A stretch of 64,000 nucleotides of DNA from Lumnitzera littorea (lineage: Eukaryota > Streptophyta > Magnoliopsida > Myrtales > Combretaceae): NCBI GenBank assembly GCA_024138015.1, contig JAMXBB010000011.1:37269219-37333218 (forward strand), written 5' to 3'. Shown one piece after another: positions 9,878-20,579 of this stretch. The translations under genes and the position numbers were made by a program. Numbering within the stretch: the first letter of the stretch is position 1; each line of letters opens with the position of its first letter. The notes beneath the pieces are model-generated. The model worked only from the letters and a program-made list of their open reading frames with translations. It searched no databases and was not told the DNA's origin.

Positions 9878-12800
9878 ATGAGGAACAAAGAAAATCCTAA
9901 GAATTTGAAAATTGGGGCAAGTTTAAAAGAGAAACAAAAAACAGAAATGATTACGTTGTTAGCTAAGTATCAAGACGTGTTCGCTTGGTCGTATGAAGAT
10001 ATGCCTGGGTTGGACCCGTCAATTATAGTCCACCGTTTGCCTACACATGAAGACGTCAAACCAAAAAAGTAAAAATTGAGGAGATTTCGACCTGACGTCT
10101 TGCTGAAAATTAAGGAAGAAGTGAAGAAACTATTGGAAGTTGGATTCATCAAAGTATCGGATTACCCGGAATGGGTAACTAATATTGTTCTAGTAATGAA
10201 GAAGAATGGGAAAGTTAAAGTGTATGTAGACTTTCAAGATCTCAACCAGGCAACGCTTAAGAATAATTTTCCATTGCCTCACATTGATGTCTTGGTAGAT
10301 AACACCGCCGAAAATCATCTATTCTCTTTCATGGATGGTTTTTCGGGATATAATTAGATACGAATGTCCGAAGAGGATAAGATGAAGACGACTTTTATTA
10401 CGACTTGGGGAACGTTTTGTCATAAGGTGATGCCGTTTGGGCTGAAGAATGCAGGTGCAACATATCAGAGGGCTATAGTTGCAATTTTTCATGATATGAT
10501 GCATAAAGAAATAGAAGTGTATATTGACGATATGATTGCAAAATCCAAAGAAGACGAAGATCACTTAGAAAACCTGAGGAAGTTGTTTAATAAGCTGAGG
10601 AAGTACCACTTGAAATTGAATCCGAAGAAGTGTACCTTTGGTGTGACATCAGGAAAATTGTTGGGGTTCATAGTCAGCTAAAGAGGTATTGAAGTCGATC
10701 CTGATAAGGCTAAAGCTATAATTGACATGCCTCCTCCACAAACGCTCAAGGAAGTGCGAGGATTGCTGGGGCGTTTAAATTACTTAACCCGATTCATATC
10801 ACGGTTAACGGACAAATGCCGCCCTCTTTTTAAGCTGTTAAAGAAGAACGCAAAGATTAGCTGGAATGAGGAATGTGAAGAGGCTTTCATGAAAATCAAA
10901 GAATACCTCATGAAACCTCTAGTGTTGGTAGCTCCTAAACATGAAAAGCCGTTGTTCTTGTACTTGACCATAATGCCAGAATCCATGAGATCCGTGCTGG
11001 GCCAGAAGGATGAAGAAGGAAAAGAGTGAGTTGTTTACTATCTAAGCAAGAAGTTTACCAAAGGGGAGCAAAAATACTCAGAAGCTAAAAGAACTTGTTG
11101 TGCATTGGTCTGGGTTATGCATCGACTTAGACAATATACATTGTATTATCAAATTGAGTTGATAACACAACACAATCCTTTGAAATACATAGCTAAAAAA
11201 CCAGCTTTCATTAGTAAAGTTTCAAAGTGGCAGATGTTGCTAACAGAATTTGACATTAAGTATGTGAGCCAAAGTTCAGTCAAGGGGCAAGCTTTGGCGG
11301 ATCAATTAGCAGAGAATCCTTTTGAGGATACCTCTCAAGGAGCTCGGGTTGAGTTTCTAGATGAAAACATCCTAGTAGCGGGAAATGATTCTGATGGTGA
11401 AATAGTCGAAAAATCTTCAGGGTGGAAAATGTTCTTTGACGGAGCAGCTAATGTGTCTAGATGTGGAGTAGGGGCAATTCTGGTATCGCTTGGAGGTACA
11501 CAATTTCCAATGGCTGTGAGATTAGTTTTCCCATGTACCAATAACATTGCAGAATATGAGGCATGTATTTTGGTTATCAAAATCGCATTATTTAAGGAGA
11601 TACGGGAATTACAGGTATATGGAGATTCTTCATTGATTATAGGCCAAGCTCGGGGTGAGTATAAGACAAAAGACCCCAAATTAGTGCCTTATCGCCAACA
11701 CTTGGCCGAGTTGATAACCAAGTTCAAGAAGATTACCTTCATGTATGTACCAAGGGTTTAAAACCAATTTGCCGATGCTTTTGCTACTTTGGCATCAATG
11801 ATTCAGATATCGAAAGGAGTGGAGATTCAGCCACTTAAAATTGAAATTGAAGAAAAACTTGCTTTTTGTTTAGCAATGGAAAGTTCATGTGATGAAAAGC
11901 CTTGGTATCATGATATCAAAATATTTTTACAACATAGTACGTACCCTGAAGGAGCAAAGAGGAAGGACAAAAAATTAATTAGAAGATTGGCAGCTCAGTA
12001 CTTGATGAGCGATTCTATGCTATACCGACGATCGTTTGACGGTATGCTTTTGCGTTGTGTAGATGGGAAAGAGGTAGAGATGCTAATGAAAGAAGTGCAC
12101 AAGGGAGTAAGTGGCCTCCATATGAATGGCTACATGCTTGCTAAGAAAATCATGAGGATGGGATATTACTAGTCAACAATAGAAGCAGATTGTATAGCAC
12201 ATGTTAAACACTGCCATTTGTGCCAAATCTATGCAAACAAGATAAATGCTCCACTTCAAGAATTGCATACACTATCAGCACCATGGCCTTTTTGGATGTG
12301 GGGAATAGATATCATTGGCCCAATCACTCCAAAAGCAGCTAACGGGCACCGATTTATATTGGTAGCTATTGATTACTTCACTAAATGGGTTGAAGCCTCA
12401 TCCTACTCTAGTATGACGAAGGGAGTAGTGGTCAAGTTCATCAAGAGAGACATACCGGCTCGGTATGGTACACCAAAAACAATAGACAATGGCACGAATC
12501 TGAATAATAAATTGATGTTCGAGTTATGCGAACACTTCAGGATTATTCATAGAAATTCTACTCCTTATCGGCCCCAAATGAATGGAGCTGTGGAAGCAAC
12601 CAATAAAAATATCAAAAGAATTATTGAGAAGATGGCCATTACGTATCGAGATTGGCATGAGATGTTATCATTTGCACTCATGGCCTATCGAACTTCTATC
12701 AAAACATCAACAGGGGCAACACCCTACTCGTTAGTATACGGAATGGAGGCTGTACTGCCCGTGGAGGTTGAGATCCCGTCTCTTAGAATGTTGTCGGAAA

Positions 12801-13143
12801 CTCAGTTAGATGAGGCTGATTGGATAAAAAAGCGTGTTGAGCAGTTGAACCTAATTGATGAAAAGAGGCTGGTAGCTTTATGCCACAACATTTGCTATCA
12901 GCAATGAATGGCCAAGGCTTTCAACAAAAAAGTACGACCTCGGAGTTTTGAGCAAGGTGATATGGTGTTGAGGAAGACGTTGCCTAACACAACTGATTCA
13001 AGAGGGAAGTTCGCCCCAAACTATAAAGGGCCTTACATTGTGAAGAAAGTATTGCCTGGGGGGCTATTATCTTGTCTCAAATGGATGGTCTGGACTTGAA
13101 GGACCCAATAAATGCTAATGCGTTGAAGATGTACTATCCTTAA
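9878..13143 (+). pseudogene. pol: Pol: RT, RNase H, archaeal-type RNase H and integrase (Ogre)
   Basis: Pol copies the element RNA into DNA and inserts it. One frame (frame 2) can be followed from 9878 to about 13060. Order: pre-RT block FAWSYEDMPGLD (about 9980); RT with FPLPHID, FMDGFSGYN and the catalytic YIDD (Asp pair 10526-10531); RNase H with YLSKKFTKGEQKYS; a second RNase H starting WKMFFDGAA with AEYEA, YGDSS and FADAFATLAS; integrase with HHCC finger (HKGVSGLH...CHLC, about 12098-12225), DDE residues in GIDIIG (12308), IDNGT (12485) and the Glu at 12593-12595; and a C-terminal domain. Seven in-frame stops (10070, 10355, 10679, 11027, 11759, 12170, 12905) break it. A one-base loss in the G-run near 13059-13064 shifts the last codons; the shifted frame ends at TAA 13141-13143. 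Stops arose without other indels. Confidence 0.93.
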
Positions 13144-14029
13144 ACATCAATGAAATTTTTGCAAATAATCTTACTATTACTGTGGTCTCATTTTCATTTT
13201 CATTTTCTACATGCAAAGTTGGTATTCCTAGTAGTCGTTAGCATTGGATAATATCCTTAGCCTTTCTTTTTCTCATTCCAATAAAAGACCCCGCTTCTCG
13301 CTCTATCATTTACCCAAATAAACCTTACATACAAGAACCATAAGAAAGATAATCACTTAATTTGAAGCGATGACTATTGATAAAAATTCTATTAATACTT
13401 TATTATGGTTAACCCCCTAAAGAAAGGGAGATTTGTTTCCTATTTTTCAGGATAGGGCCATGTTAAAAAAGAGTAACGTATGGCGTATAAGTAGAAACTT
13501 GCTTGAGAACAGATGCTTGCACAGAAAGCCAATGTTTGGACTAGAAGTTCAATACATGACATCCTTGTTCGAGAAGAATATGTTTTACATTCATTTCAAG
13601 CTTAAGTTGGTTTCAAAAAAAAAAAAAGAAAAGAGAGAGAGAAAAAAGAAGAAAAAAAAAAAAGAAAAGACGAAAAGAAAAATAAGAAAAAAAATGGACG
13701 TTTTGGAAAGAGACGGCAGAAGAAAGAAGAAGAAGAACGAAAACAAGAAGAGCAATAGTAAGGGTCAAAATTGTTGGTTCTAATCGGACTGCTCAATAAG
13801 ACATGGGATTACTTGGGAGCTATCATTGAAACCAGGTAAGTGGTTCTAAACCTGATAAAACATTGCATTAGCAATTGGTTTCCCCTTAAGGATAATAGCT
13901 TATTTTCCAAAAACAATTTCTTAGCAAGATAGTTAGCTCGTAGAGCATGGTCCCAGTGTTTCTTCAACTTCCAATCATCGAACTCACAGGATGTTACCCG
14001 ATTCAAAATTTCTTCAAGGGATTTAGCAC
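13144..14029 (+). other. 3' untranslated region of the Ogre-type element, unique part
   Basis: No gene is visible. It contains a strong purine tract at about 13615-13755 that produces a spurious Lys/Arg-rich open frame (13433-13783). The remainder is unremarkable and leads into the tandem repeat array. Confidence 0.7.
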
Positions 14030-15300
14030 TTCGGTCAACTTATGGAGCGCTATTTCGACTCATATTCTCGTTTAGGGATCTGGCCAACTCATAGAGCGCA
14101 GTCCCAATCTAAAACTTCTTAAGCTTCTGCCTAACTCCTAAAACAGTCCCAATTTATAATCTCCTAGGGATTTAGCAAGCTTATGAAGCGCTATCCCAAT
14201 TCAAGTTTTCCTTGTTTTCAGGTCTTAGCCAGCTCAAAGGGCGCTTTAACCGCCTTGGTTAATCAGCTCATTAAGGGTACGACCAAGTTTTCCTTATTTT
14301 TGGGTCATAGCCAGCTCAAAGGGCACTTGGACTGCCTTGGTTAGTCAGTTCATCAGGGCACGACCAAGTTTCCTTCATTCTTTAGGTCTTAGCCAACTCA
14401 AAGAGCGCTTTGACCACCTTGGTTAGTCAGCACCTCAGGACACTACTAAGTTTTTCATTCATTCTTCAGGTCTTAGCCAACTCAAAGGACACTTTAACTG
14501 CCTTAGTTAGTCAGCTCATCAGGGCACGACCAAGTTTTCCTTATTTTTAGATCATAGCCAGCTCAAAGGGCGCATTAACCGCCTTGATTAGTCAGCTCAT
14601 TAGAGCACAACCAAGTTTTCTTCATTTTTAGGTCTTAGCCAGCTCAAAGGGCGCTTTGATCGCCTTGGTTAGTCAACTCATCAGGGCACGACCAAGTTTT
14701 CCTTATTTTTAAGTCATAGCCAACTCAAAGGGCGTTTTGACCGCCTTGGTTAGTCAGCTCATTAGAGCACGACCAAGTTTTCCTCATTTTTAGGTCTTAA
14801 ATAGCTCAAAGGGCGCTTTGACTGCCTTGGTTAGTCAGCTCATTAGAGTACAACCAAGTTTTCCTTCATTCTTTAGGTCTTAGTCAACTCGTTAGGGCAC
14901 TACCAAGTTTTCATTCTTCAGGTCTTAGCCAGCTTAAAGAACGCTTTGACCGCCTTGGTTAGTTAACTCATTAGGGCACGACCAAGTTTTCCTTCATTAT
15001 TTAGGTCTTAGACAGCTCAAAGGGCGCTTTGACCACCTTGGTTAGTTAGCTCATTAAAGCACTACCAAGTTTTCATTCTTCAGGTCTTAGCTAGCTCAAA
15101 GGGCGCTTTGACTGCTTTTTTAGTCAGCTCATTAGGGCACGGCCAAGTTTTCTTTCATTTTTTAGGTTTTAGCCAGCTTAAAGGGCGCTTTGATCACCTT
15201 GGTTAGTCAGTTCATCAGGGCATGACCAAGTTTTCATTATTCTTTTAGGGATTTTTGCCAACCCACAAAGGCGCTACCCCTTGCTATTCTAACCCTCATC
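14030..15300 (+). repeat. 81-82 bp tandem repeat array in the 3' UTR of the Ogre-type element
   Basis: About 13 diverged copies are seen; the phrase GGTCTTAGCCAGCTCAAAGG recurs. Starts of this phrase are at about 14221, 14303, 14385, 14469, 14550, 14631, 14712, 14793, 14876, 14921 (a 45-base partial unit), 15004, 15083 and 15165. Each unit pairs a GCTTTGACCGCCTTGG segment with TTAGTCAGCTCATTAGGGCACGACCAAG. The array has no coding potential. The same unit, more diverged, occurs in element 2 at 50346-51200. Tandem repeats in the hypervariable 3' UTR of Tat/Ogre elements are a known source of plant satellites. Confidence 0.95.
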
Positions 15301-15394
15301 AAGTGACTTAACGTTCCGTAAGATAGAGTCATCCTAAGGCAAAAACGGTGTCTCTTTTGTCTTTGTGGCAAAGTTTTACTCAAATTTCACCACA

Positions 15395-15424
15395 AAGAGG
15401 GGCAACTATAAGAGGGGCAACTAT
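15395..15424 (+). other. Polypurine tract, duplicated
   Basis: AAGAGGGGCAACTAT occurs twice in exact tandem (15395-15409 and 15410-15424), immediately before and overlapping the start of the 3' LTR. The unit contains the plus-strand priming tract plus the first three bases of the LTR. Element 2 has only one equivalent copy (51367-51383). Confidence 0.85.
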
Positions 15425-17697
15425 AGACACCTAATTTTTGCCCCTCTGTAGTCCTAATTTTTATTTTTACAAAAAGGGTCCTAATTAAAAAAATATATAA
15501 TAAAAATAAAAAGATAACAAAAAAATTAATAAAAGATAAAAATTAACAAATGATATAAATACAAAAAAAAAAGAGGAAAAATTATAAAAATTTCGTAGAT
15601 TTTTAAGAAGTAATTTATATTAGGAACAAATAGTTTTAGTTTTAGTTTAATTAAAAAATTTTATTTTAGGAAATCGGATAGTTTAAGTATAGTTTAATTG
15701 TACTGAATGTTAAGACACAGGCCAACAGCCTAACGGATAAGCATTAGAGTTTGGATTGGATCTAACTTGAGGTCTTGGGTTCGAGTCTCAATAGGCACTT
15801 ATGTCTTTATTTTTCTGCAAAAGCGAGATGAAAATGGGTCATATCTAATTAAATCATATAAATTTAGTTAAATCGGATTTGAGTTAAATTTGAATCTAGT
15901 TTAATTAACTAATCAGATATAATTAGATATGATATAATATGATTTGGTTTAGAGTCTATATAAACACACACCAGCAGTAGGAAAAGGGGAAGAAAAAACA
16001 GCAAATTGAACTTCATCTGCACATAGCAAAAAAAAAAAAAAAAATCCAGATACAAAATACAACGCATACAAATTGATCTTCACGACAGCGTAACACACCC
16101 CAAATCAATCCTGCATACTCTGGACACCGAATAACAGCAGCGAGTGCATCATATCCTACAGCATTGATCCTCACTCGTCCAACTGCACGTTGCTGAACCA
16201 AATCCGCAATCTACACACAGCTGCAGTTCGCCACATGCTGTCCACACAGCATTAATCCACACACAGCTCAGTCTCCAGCGCCACACAGTATGAACAGCAA
16301 TAGCAAATCCACACCAAACTTAAGTCCACGCCACTACACTTGTTGACTGAACACAAGCACGACATAAAAGCGACAACAACGCCCCACGCAGCATCCACGA
16401 TAGCGTCCCCTGTACGACACGGCCTGGGTCCACGCAGCAACCACAGCACAGATCATTGCACCTTGTACAGTGCACAGGTTCCTTACAAACATCCCCCACA
16501 GTAATAACAGTAGTGTCTGCAATAGCAAAGCTGACCACTCTACTGCAGAATCCCCTGTCCATGTCTAGAGGAGCAACTCCAACACATCCTCAGCCAGCCA
16601 TGCAACACTGTCCAACACGTACACACTATCCTTTGAAACACGCTCTACATCCGCTATAGCCAACACTTAAGTTCACGCGTAACTATTAGACCAATCAACG
16701 GCAACACAACAACTAGTCCTCAACGCTGGCAGCAGTCTAATGCCTCTGTCCTTCAACCGAGGAAGTTCAGGTTCGGTGATTCAAAGTTTTTTTATTTATT
16801 TGGTTATTATATTATGTTATTATTATTATTAGACATAGCATATGCATGTATATATTAGTTTAGTGTATTTCTTTTAGCATTAGTTTTCTTTATTATATAA
16901 GTTAAATATGTTATATTGATTTAAGTAGATAGTTGTTTAATAGTAGTAATATAGATAAAAATAAATATATATTTATATGTTAGCCTAGGATTTTTCTTTT
17001 TAGTTTTTTTATAGAAATCTTCACATAGGATATTATTTTTTTTTAGAAATAAAAATTAATAAAAGACCCTCTTAAACAAATTTTAGAACGTTTTAGAGAG
17101 TTTTCAACAACACTCATGAGTTATGACTCTTTAGGTTTTTTTTTTTAATAAACCGAATTAACTAAAACGTAAACTTGATCTGTTTTTAAAAATTAAAATT
17201 AATCAACACACTAAAGATTTTTTGAAAGAATTACGATCGTTTGATCCCGACCAGTGGGTACGTAAGCACTTTCGAGGCGATGATAAAATATGTAGAAACT
17301 TAAGTTCTTTTTTTTTCTTTTGATTTCATTTATTTATTTATTTATTTTAAATATTATAATTAGAAAAAATAATCCTAATTTTGGTAAATAGATAGTTGTA
17401 TCCATTAAGGGTTTAATAGGTTAGCCTCCGAATTTGGATCCCTCTGGTTCTTCATTTAAAATTGAAATCAAAGACCGGTAAACAAATCGTGATCAATCCA
17501 CCCAATTGATTACGGTTTCTTTTTCTTTTCCCGACTTCGATTAGGTGGTAACTCCAAAAATTATTTTCAATAAAAAAACTAGAATTTCTCAATTTCTTTA
17601 GTCGATGATTGATATTAAATGGGTTAGGGTTTAGTATTAATCGAGAAATGAGAAATTAATTTGAAATAAAAAGAAAATCAAAAAATCAGGCTCGACA
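15422..17697 (+). repeat. 3' LTR of the Ogre-type element
   Basis: It is homologous end to end with 2071-4305. It begins TATAGACACC, with A where the 5' LTR has G, and ends GCTCGACA. It keeps the tRNA-like region (15727-15810), the TATA box (15957-15965) and the PBS-like motif in U5 (TGGTAACTCCA, 17546-17556). About one difference in 20 bases was counted in a 350-base stretch, mostly transitions. Confidence 0.95.
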
Positions 17698-17702
17698 CTC
17701 AC
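17698..17702. repeat. Target site duplication of the Ogre-type element, right copy (CTCAC)
   Basis: This is an exact partner of 2066-2070, immediately after the terminal CA of the 3' LTR. Confidence 0.95.
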
Positions 17703-18790
17703 TAGTCTTCACTAGCTAAGGCTCTATTTAGAAGCCCCCAAATTGTCAGATGACGCAATCTAAAAAGTAGAACTTTACAATGTAGAAGCAAATGAAGAGT
17801 ACCTTAGCTGTCCAAAGACCTCGATCAATCGTACATATAGGAGGCAAAAGTTGAAGTCTTCTGTGTAAGGTTGCCGTACAACCTGAAATGAAATGTATGT
17901 GAGTTAGAAGAGCAAAAAAATTAGCATGTTTGATATGAACTTTTAAAGCAAGATCAAATAGAATATCTAGTGTACCTAATGACTCATCTGCAAGTCAAAT
18001 GCCTCGCAATACGACTGGACTACATGATTCAATCCCTATGTAATGTTCCTCTCAATACAATATCTACTAGCCAAAGGTACATCCTCTGTGATTATGAAGC
18101 CAAACCTACTAAGGGGTACAATGTGTGGGAAATGATCCCATGCCCAAACCTGTAAGAATCATCGGCCCCCCAATCTTAGATACACTGGTCCATGCAACAT
18201 TGCATTGCTATCAGTATAGCTATGTTAGACAGGCAAATCCCCAACTATACATCCCCACCATCTAAAAGTCATCTAATAAGGGAAGATACATGAGATGGAC
18301 GTAACTAAAAGATTTATCTACAAATAAGAATCCCCTTATCAGTTGGAGGATATACGTATAGGTATGATGCTTCACCGTCTCCTCATCAACATTGCTCAAT
18401 ATAATCCTAAATCTACTAGCTAGCCATAACAGTCGTGCACGGCCACCCTTCACATCATCAAATGGTGGAACAACACCTGATAGGTGTCTCGCCACATTTG
18501 CCCAATTCTTGTTAGTGCTACCAGTAATAGTAGCACCATCAACCCTAAGGCCTAACTGGACCTCAATATCCTAGAGCTTAACGATTATCTCACCGTGCAC
18601 TATATGGAACTTATGTGTCTCTAGCCTCTACCTCTCCACAAGGGTGGTAATCAAGTGCCAATCCATCTGAATGAATAGAAGTTGACTAATAACCATGAAT
18701 CCTACCTCCATTAAGTACGTCTCCATGCGTGGATCTAGCGGTATGAGCTCCTCACTCTTCTTCATTGCTAGCTCACGCCATCTAACTATG
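17703..18790 (-). pseudogene. Plant mobile domain (PMD) part of a Mutator-like gene
   Basis: On the minus strand, about 260 codons of PMD are readable, mostly in one frame. The N-terminal part has WHLITTLVERWR and THKFHIVHGEI, then LGLRVDGATITGS. The central part (18495-18262) has GGRARLLWLASRF, TYTYILQLIRGFLF and VHLMYLPLLDDF, all hallmark PMD blocks. A tail near 18130 reads VWEMIPC-like sequence on the plus strand but VWAWDHFPH on the minus strand, again a PMD motif. An intron-like gap lies near 17890-17960. In-frame stops are present. The reading is cut at 17702 by the Ogre-type element and resumes at 2065. PMD is established as a domain of MAIN-family silencing proteins and as a cargo of Mutator-like transposons. 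The upstream SWIM and zinc-knuckle exons support the transposon origin. Confidence 0.75.
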
Positions 18791-19070
18791 AATGTGCCTA
18801 GTGCCTATATTAAGTTATATGGACATAAATATTAGCATATTAGCACCTAACCTACGTATTAGATGAATGGAAGAAATCGTTAAATAATATATCTGTCCTT
18901 CCCATACATCCTAAGAGTGATGGGATGCCTACTCACCCAAAATTGAAGGGTTGAAGGGTCTTGAGTCTATCTAACCCGCAACAGTGTTTAATATTCATCA
19001 GTGACAATGCAAATAATATCAAACAGATAAATATTACAAACTAACGGTAAATTTATGTGTATGCATATGT
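18791..19070 (-). other. Intron-like gap between zinc knuckle and PMD
   Basis: AT-rich sequence without coding similarity separates the zinc knuckle from the PMD on the minus strand. Its length and composition fit one or more introns, but splice sites were not fixed. Confidence 0.4.
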
Positions 19071-19560
19071 AAAAAATAACAATACGAATTACTAACCCTA
19101 TTCAGATCTGGACATCTACGCCTGTTATGTTCTTCCCTTTGACAATAACTACATCTATTCCTATTAGGCGCTTCACGTATATCCATCTCCATGTGGTAAC
19201 GTTTTGTTTAAGGCTTCCCTTTGTCTCTCTTTAGCTTACACCATAGCTTAAGTTTTGGAAACTTCATTGTTAGCTAGTTAATCTCATCACCTAGTGGGAA
19301 AAAAATGTCTTTGGTATACGTCAAGTTGATTTGTCCACTTATACCATTGATCAATACAATTTAGGGCATTTGTCCTTAGCTCTGCTGCAGCTGCGAATGC
19401 ATGGGAGCAAGGAATTGTACATATTTTCCATTTCTAGCATGTGTAATATTGGTTATCCATGTCAATAGTGTGAACTCTACCACTACCTTTTATCAATCTA
19501 CATCTTACACTGTAGTATGAAGGTAACTATCATTGGCTATGGGAAAATTAGTTCTAAATG
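19071..19560 (-). pseudogene. Mutator-like transposase C-terminal part: SWIM finger and zinc knuckle
   Basis: Minus-strand reading gives a SWIM-type zinc finger: a Cys, then KWKICTIPCSHAFAAAAE with the C-x-H pair (about 19445-19390). This is followed by an aromatic-rich linker (IDQWYKWTN, HFFPLGDEI) and a CCHC knuckle reading CSYCQREEHNRRRCP (about 19150-19105). This order (SWIM, linker, knuckle) is that of plant Mutator-like transposases. At least two in-frame stops occur. The catalytic DDE core that should precede SWIM is absent: only about 55-100 bases separate this part from the N-terminal domain. Confidence 0.75.
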
Positions 19561-19615
19561 AGTGTACTTACTATGATGCAATGTTCATAGGGTTATTACT
19601 GGGGCCCACACTACT

Positions 19616-19945
19616 CTACCTACCCAATCGAACAAAAATGAGCTGAATACCTTGTTCATCCAACGATTTAGCTATCTCAATAAAGTTTTCAACATCTTTG
19701 TCATCCCTGATGGGTATCAACTCGTAGTAGACACTGCCTTCGTAATATGTTGGATGCTTATGAACAATTTCTACCCCCGTAATGCGAATCCCAATGCTAC
19801 TGCATATATTGTTCAAAAAATGAGCATAATTTGACCCCTTATTCATTTTCAACTTTTTCACTAGCTCTCTATCATACTCCACTCTCATGTTACCCCTCAC
19901 AATATTTCCTTATGCGTGGACAATGATTTTCACATAATCCACCAT
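19616..19945 (-). pseudogene. Mutator-like transposase N-terminal domain
   Basis: The minus-strand start ATG is at 19945. One stop near 19910 separates MVDYVKIIVHA from the open stretch 19900-19616 (94 codons). The sequence (RGNMRVEYDRELVKKLKM, GIRITGVEIVHKHP, YYELIPIRDDKDVENFIEIA) matches the N-terminal PB1-like region found before the catalytic domain of plant Mutator-like transposases. An upstream splice acceptor (TAATTAG before AGGCAAAATGG) fits a 5'-UTR intron running to about 20300. Because the catalytic core is missing downstream, this gene could not have encoded an active transposase in its present form. Confidence 0.6.
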
Positions 19946-20299
19946 TTTGCCTCTAATTATTACATGAGTAACCACCAAGTTAAAGAAAACTCCATACATT
20001 AATCACATTCTACTCACTAAAATTGACATTTCTAACCAACATAACATCATTACACAACTTCCATCTTCAAAAGGTTCTTAACTAACTACATTACTCGCAT
20101 TAAGTAACTAATATTTCTACTACTATCGTAAAAAACTAAATACAACCTTTCTAAACTACTACAACACTAATGTAATTTATACAAAATAAGTCTAAATTTT
20201 TCTATGAAACATAAATCACTCTAAATACTAAAATTTCATAACAAAAACTAATTATACAATAACAAAAAGAAAATTAATTAAAAAGATGGGTTAAATGAA

Positions 20300-20455
20300 A
20301 CTAACCAATTCTTGCAAAAACGTCAGTATTTGGACACCAATACATTAGTCAAATAGAGAATTATGCGCTTGAGAAAATTTTTGAGAGAGATTGTGTAAGT
20401 GAGAAAATGAGTAGGGGGGAAGGGCTGATTTTGGGGGTTATATATATGTGCACTA
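20300..20455 (-). promoter_or_regulatory. Promoter and 5' UTR of the Mutator-like gene
   Basis: On the minus strand a TATA box (TATATATAA at about 20447-20438) is followed by a CT-rich 5'-UTR-like stretch and a possible splice donor (TTG/GTTAGT near 20305). The spacing to the ATG at 19945 across an intron is plausible. Two hairpins lie directly upstream (20456-20528). Confidence 0.5.
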
Positions 20456-20528
20456 AAGTCACATGCCCCCCATGTGACTTCGGTATAAAAAAAATTACAC
20501 TGAAGTCGCATGGGGGGCATGCGACTTC
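20456..20528. repeat. Twin perfect hairpins upstream of the Mutator-like gene
   Basis: Hairpin 1: AAGTCACATG, loop CCCCC, CATGTGACTT (20456-20480), a 10-bp perfect stem. Hairpin 2: GAAGTCGCATG, loop GGGGG, CATGCGACTTC (20502-20528), an 11-bp perfect stem. The two are reverse complements of each other except for CpG-to-TpG/CpA differences in hairpin 1, so both could derive from one sequence that inverted or duplicated. Confidence 0.9.
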
Positions 20529-20579
20529 AATGTAAAAGAATTCCATAATTTCATACTTTTGCTTGGGACTTATTTTCAT

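Larger units (their letters stand above)
2071..17697 (+). mobile_element. Ogre-type Ty3/gypsy retrotransposon, full length, inactive (element 1)
   Basis: The element is 15.6 kb and bounded by perfect CTCAC duplications. In order it holds: 5' LTR, tRNA-Arg-type primer site, leader, ORF1, gag, protease, a gap consistent with the Ogre intron, RT, RNase H, archaeal-type second RNase H, integrase, a long 3' untranslated region with an 81-82 bp tandem array, polypurine tract and 3' LTR. The extra ORF1 before gag, the intron between protease and RT, and the second RNase H are the established signature of Ogre/Tat elements. The LTRs differ by about 5% in the parts compared by eye. All coding regions carry in-frame stops, so it cannot produce its own proteins. 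It is inserted in the PMD part of a minus-strand Mutator-like gene. Confidence 0.93.

Noticed and set aside
13433..13783. 116-codon Lys/Arg-rich open frame
   Set aside because: Produced by a purine tract in the 3' UTR of the Ogre-type element; no start context or similarity.
14030..15300. Regularly spaced repeats that could suggest a CRISPR array
   Set aside because: The whole 81-82 base unit repeats with no unique spacers, inside a plant retrotransposon 3' UTR.
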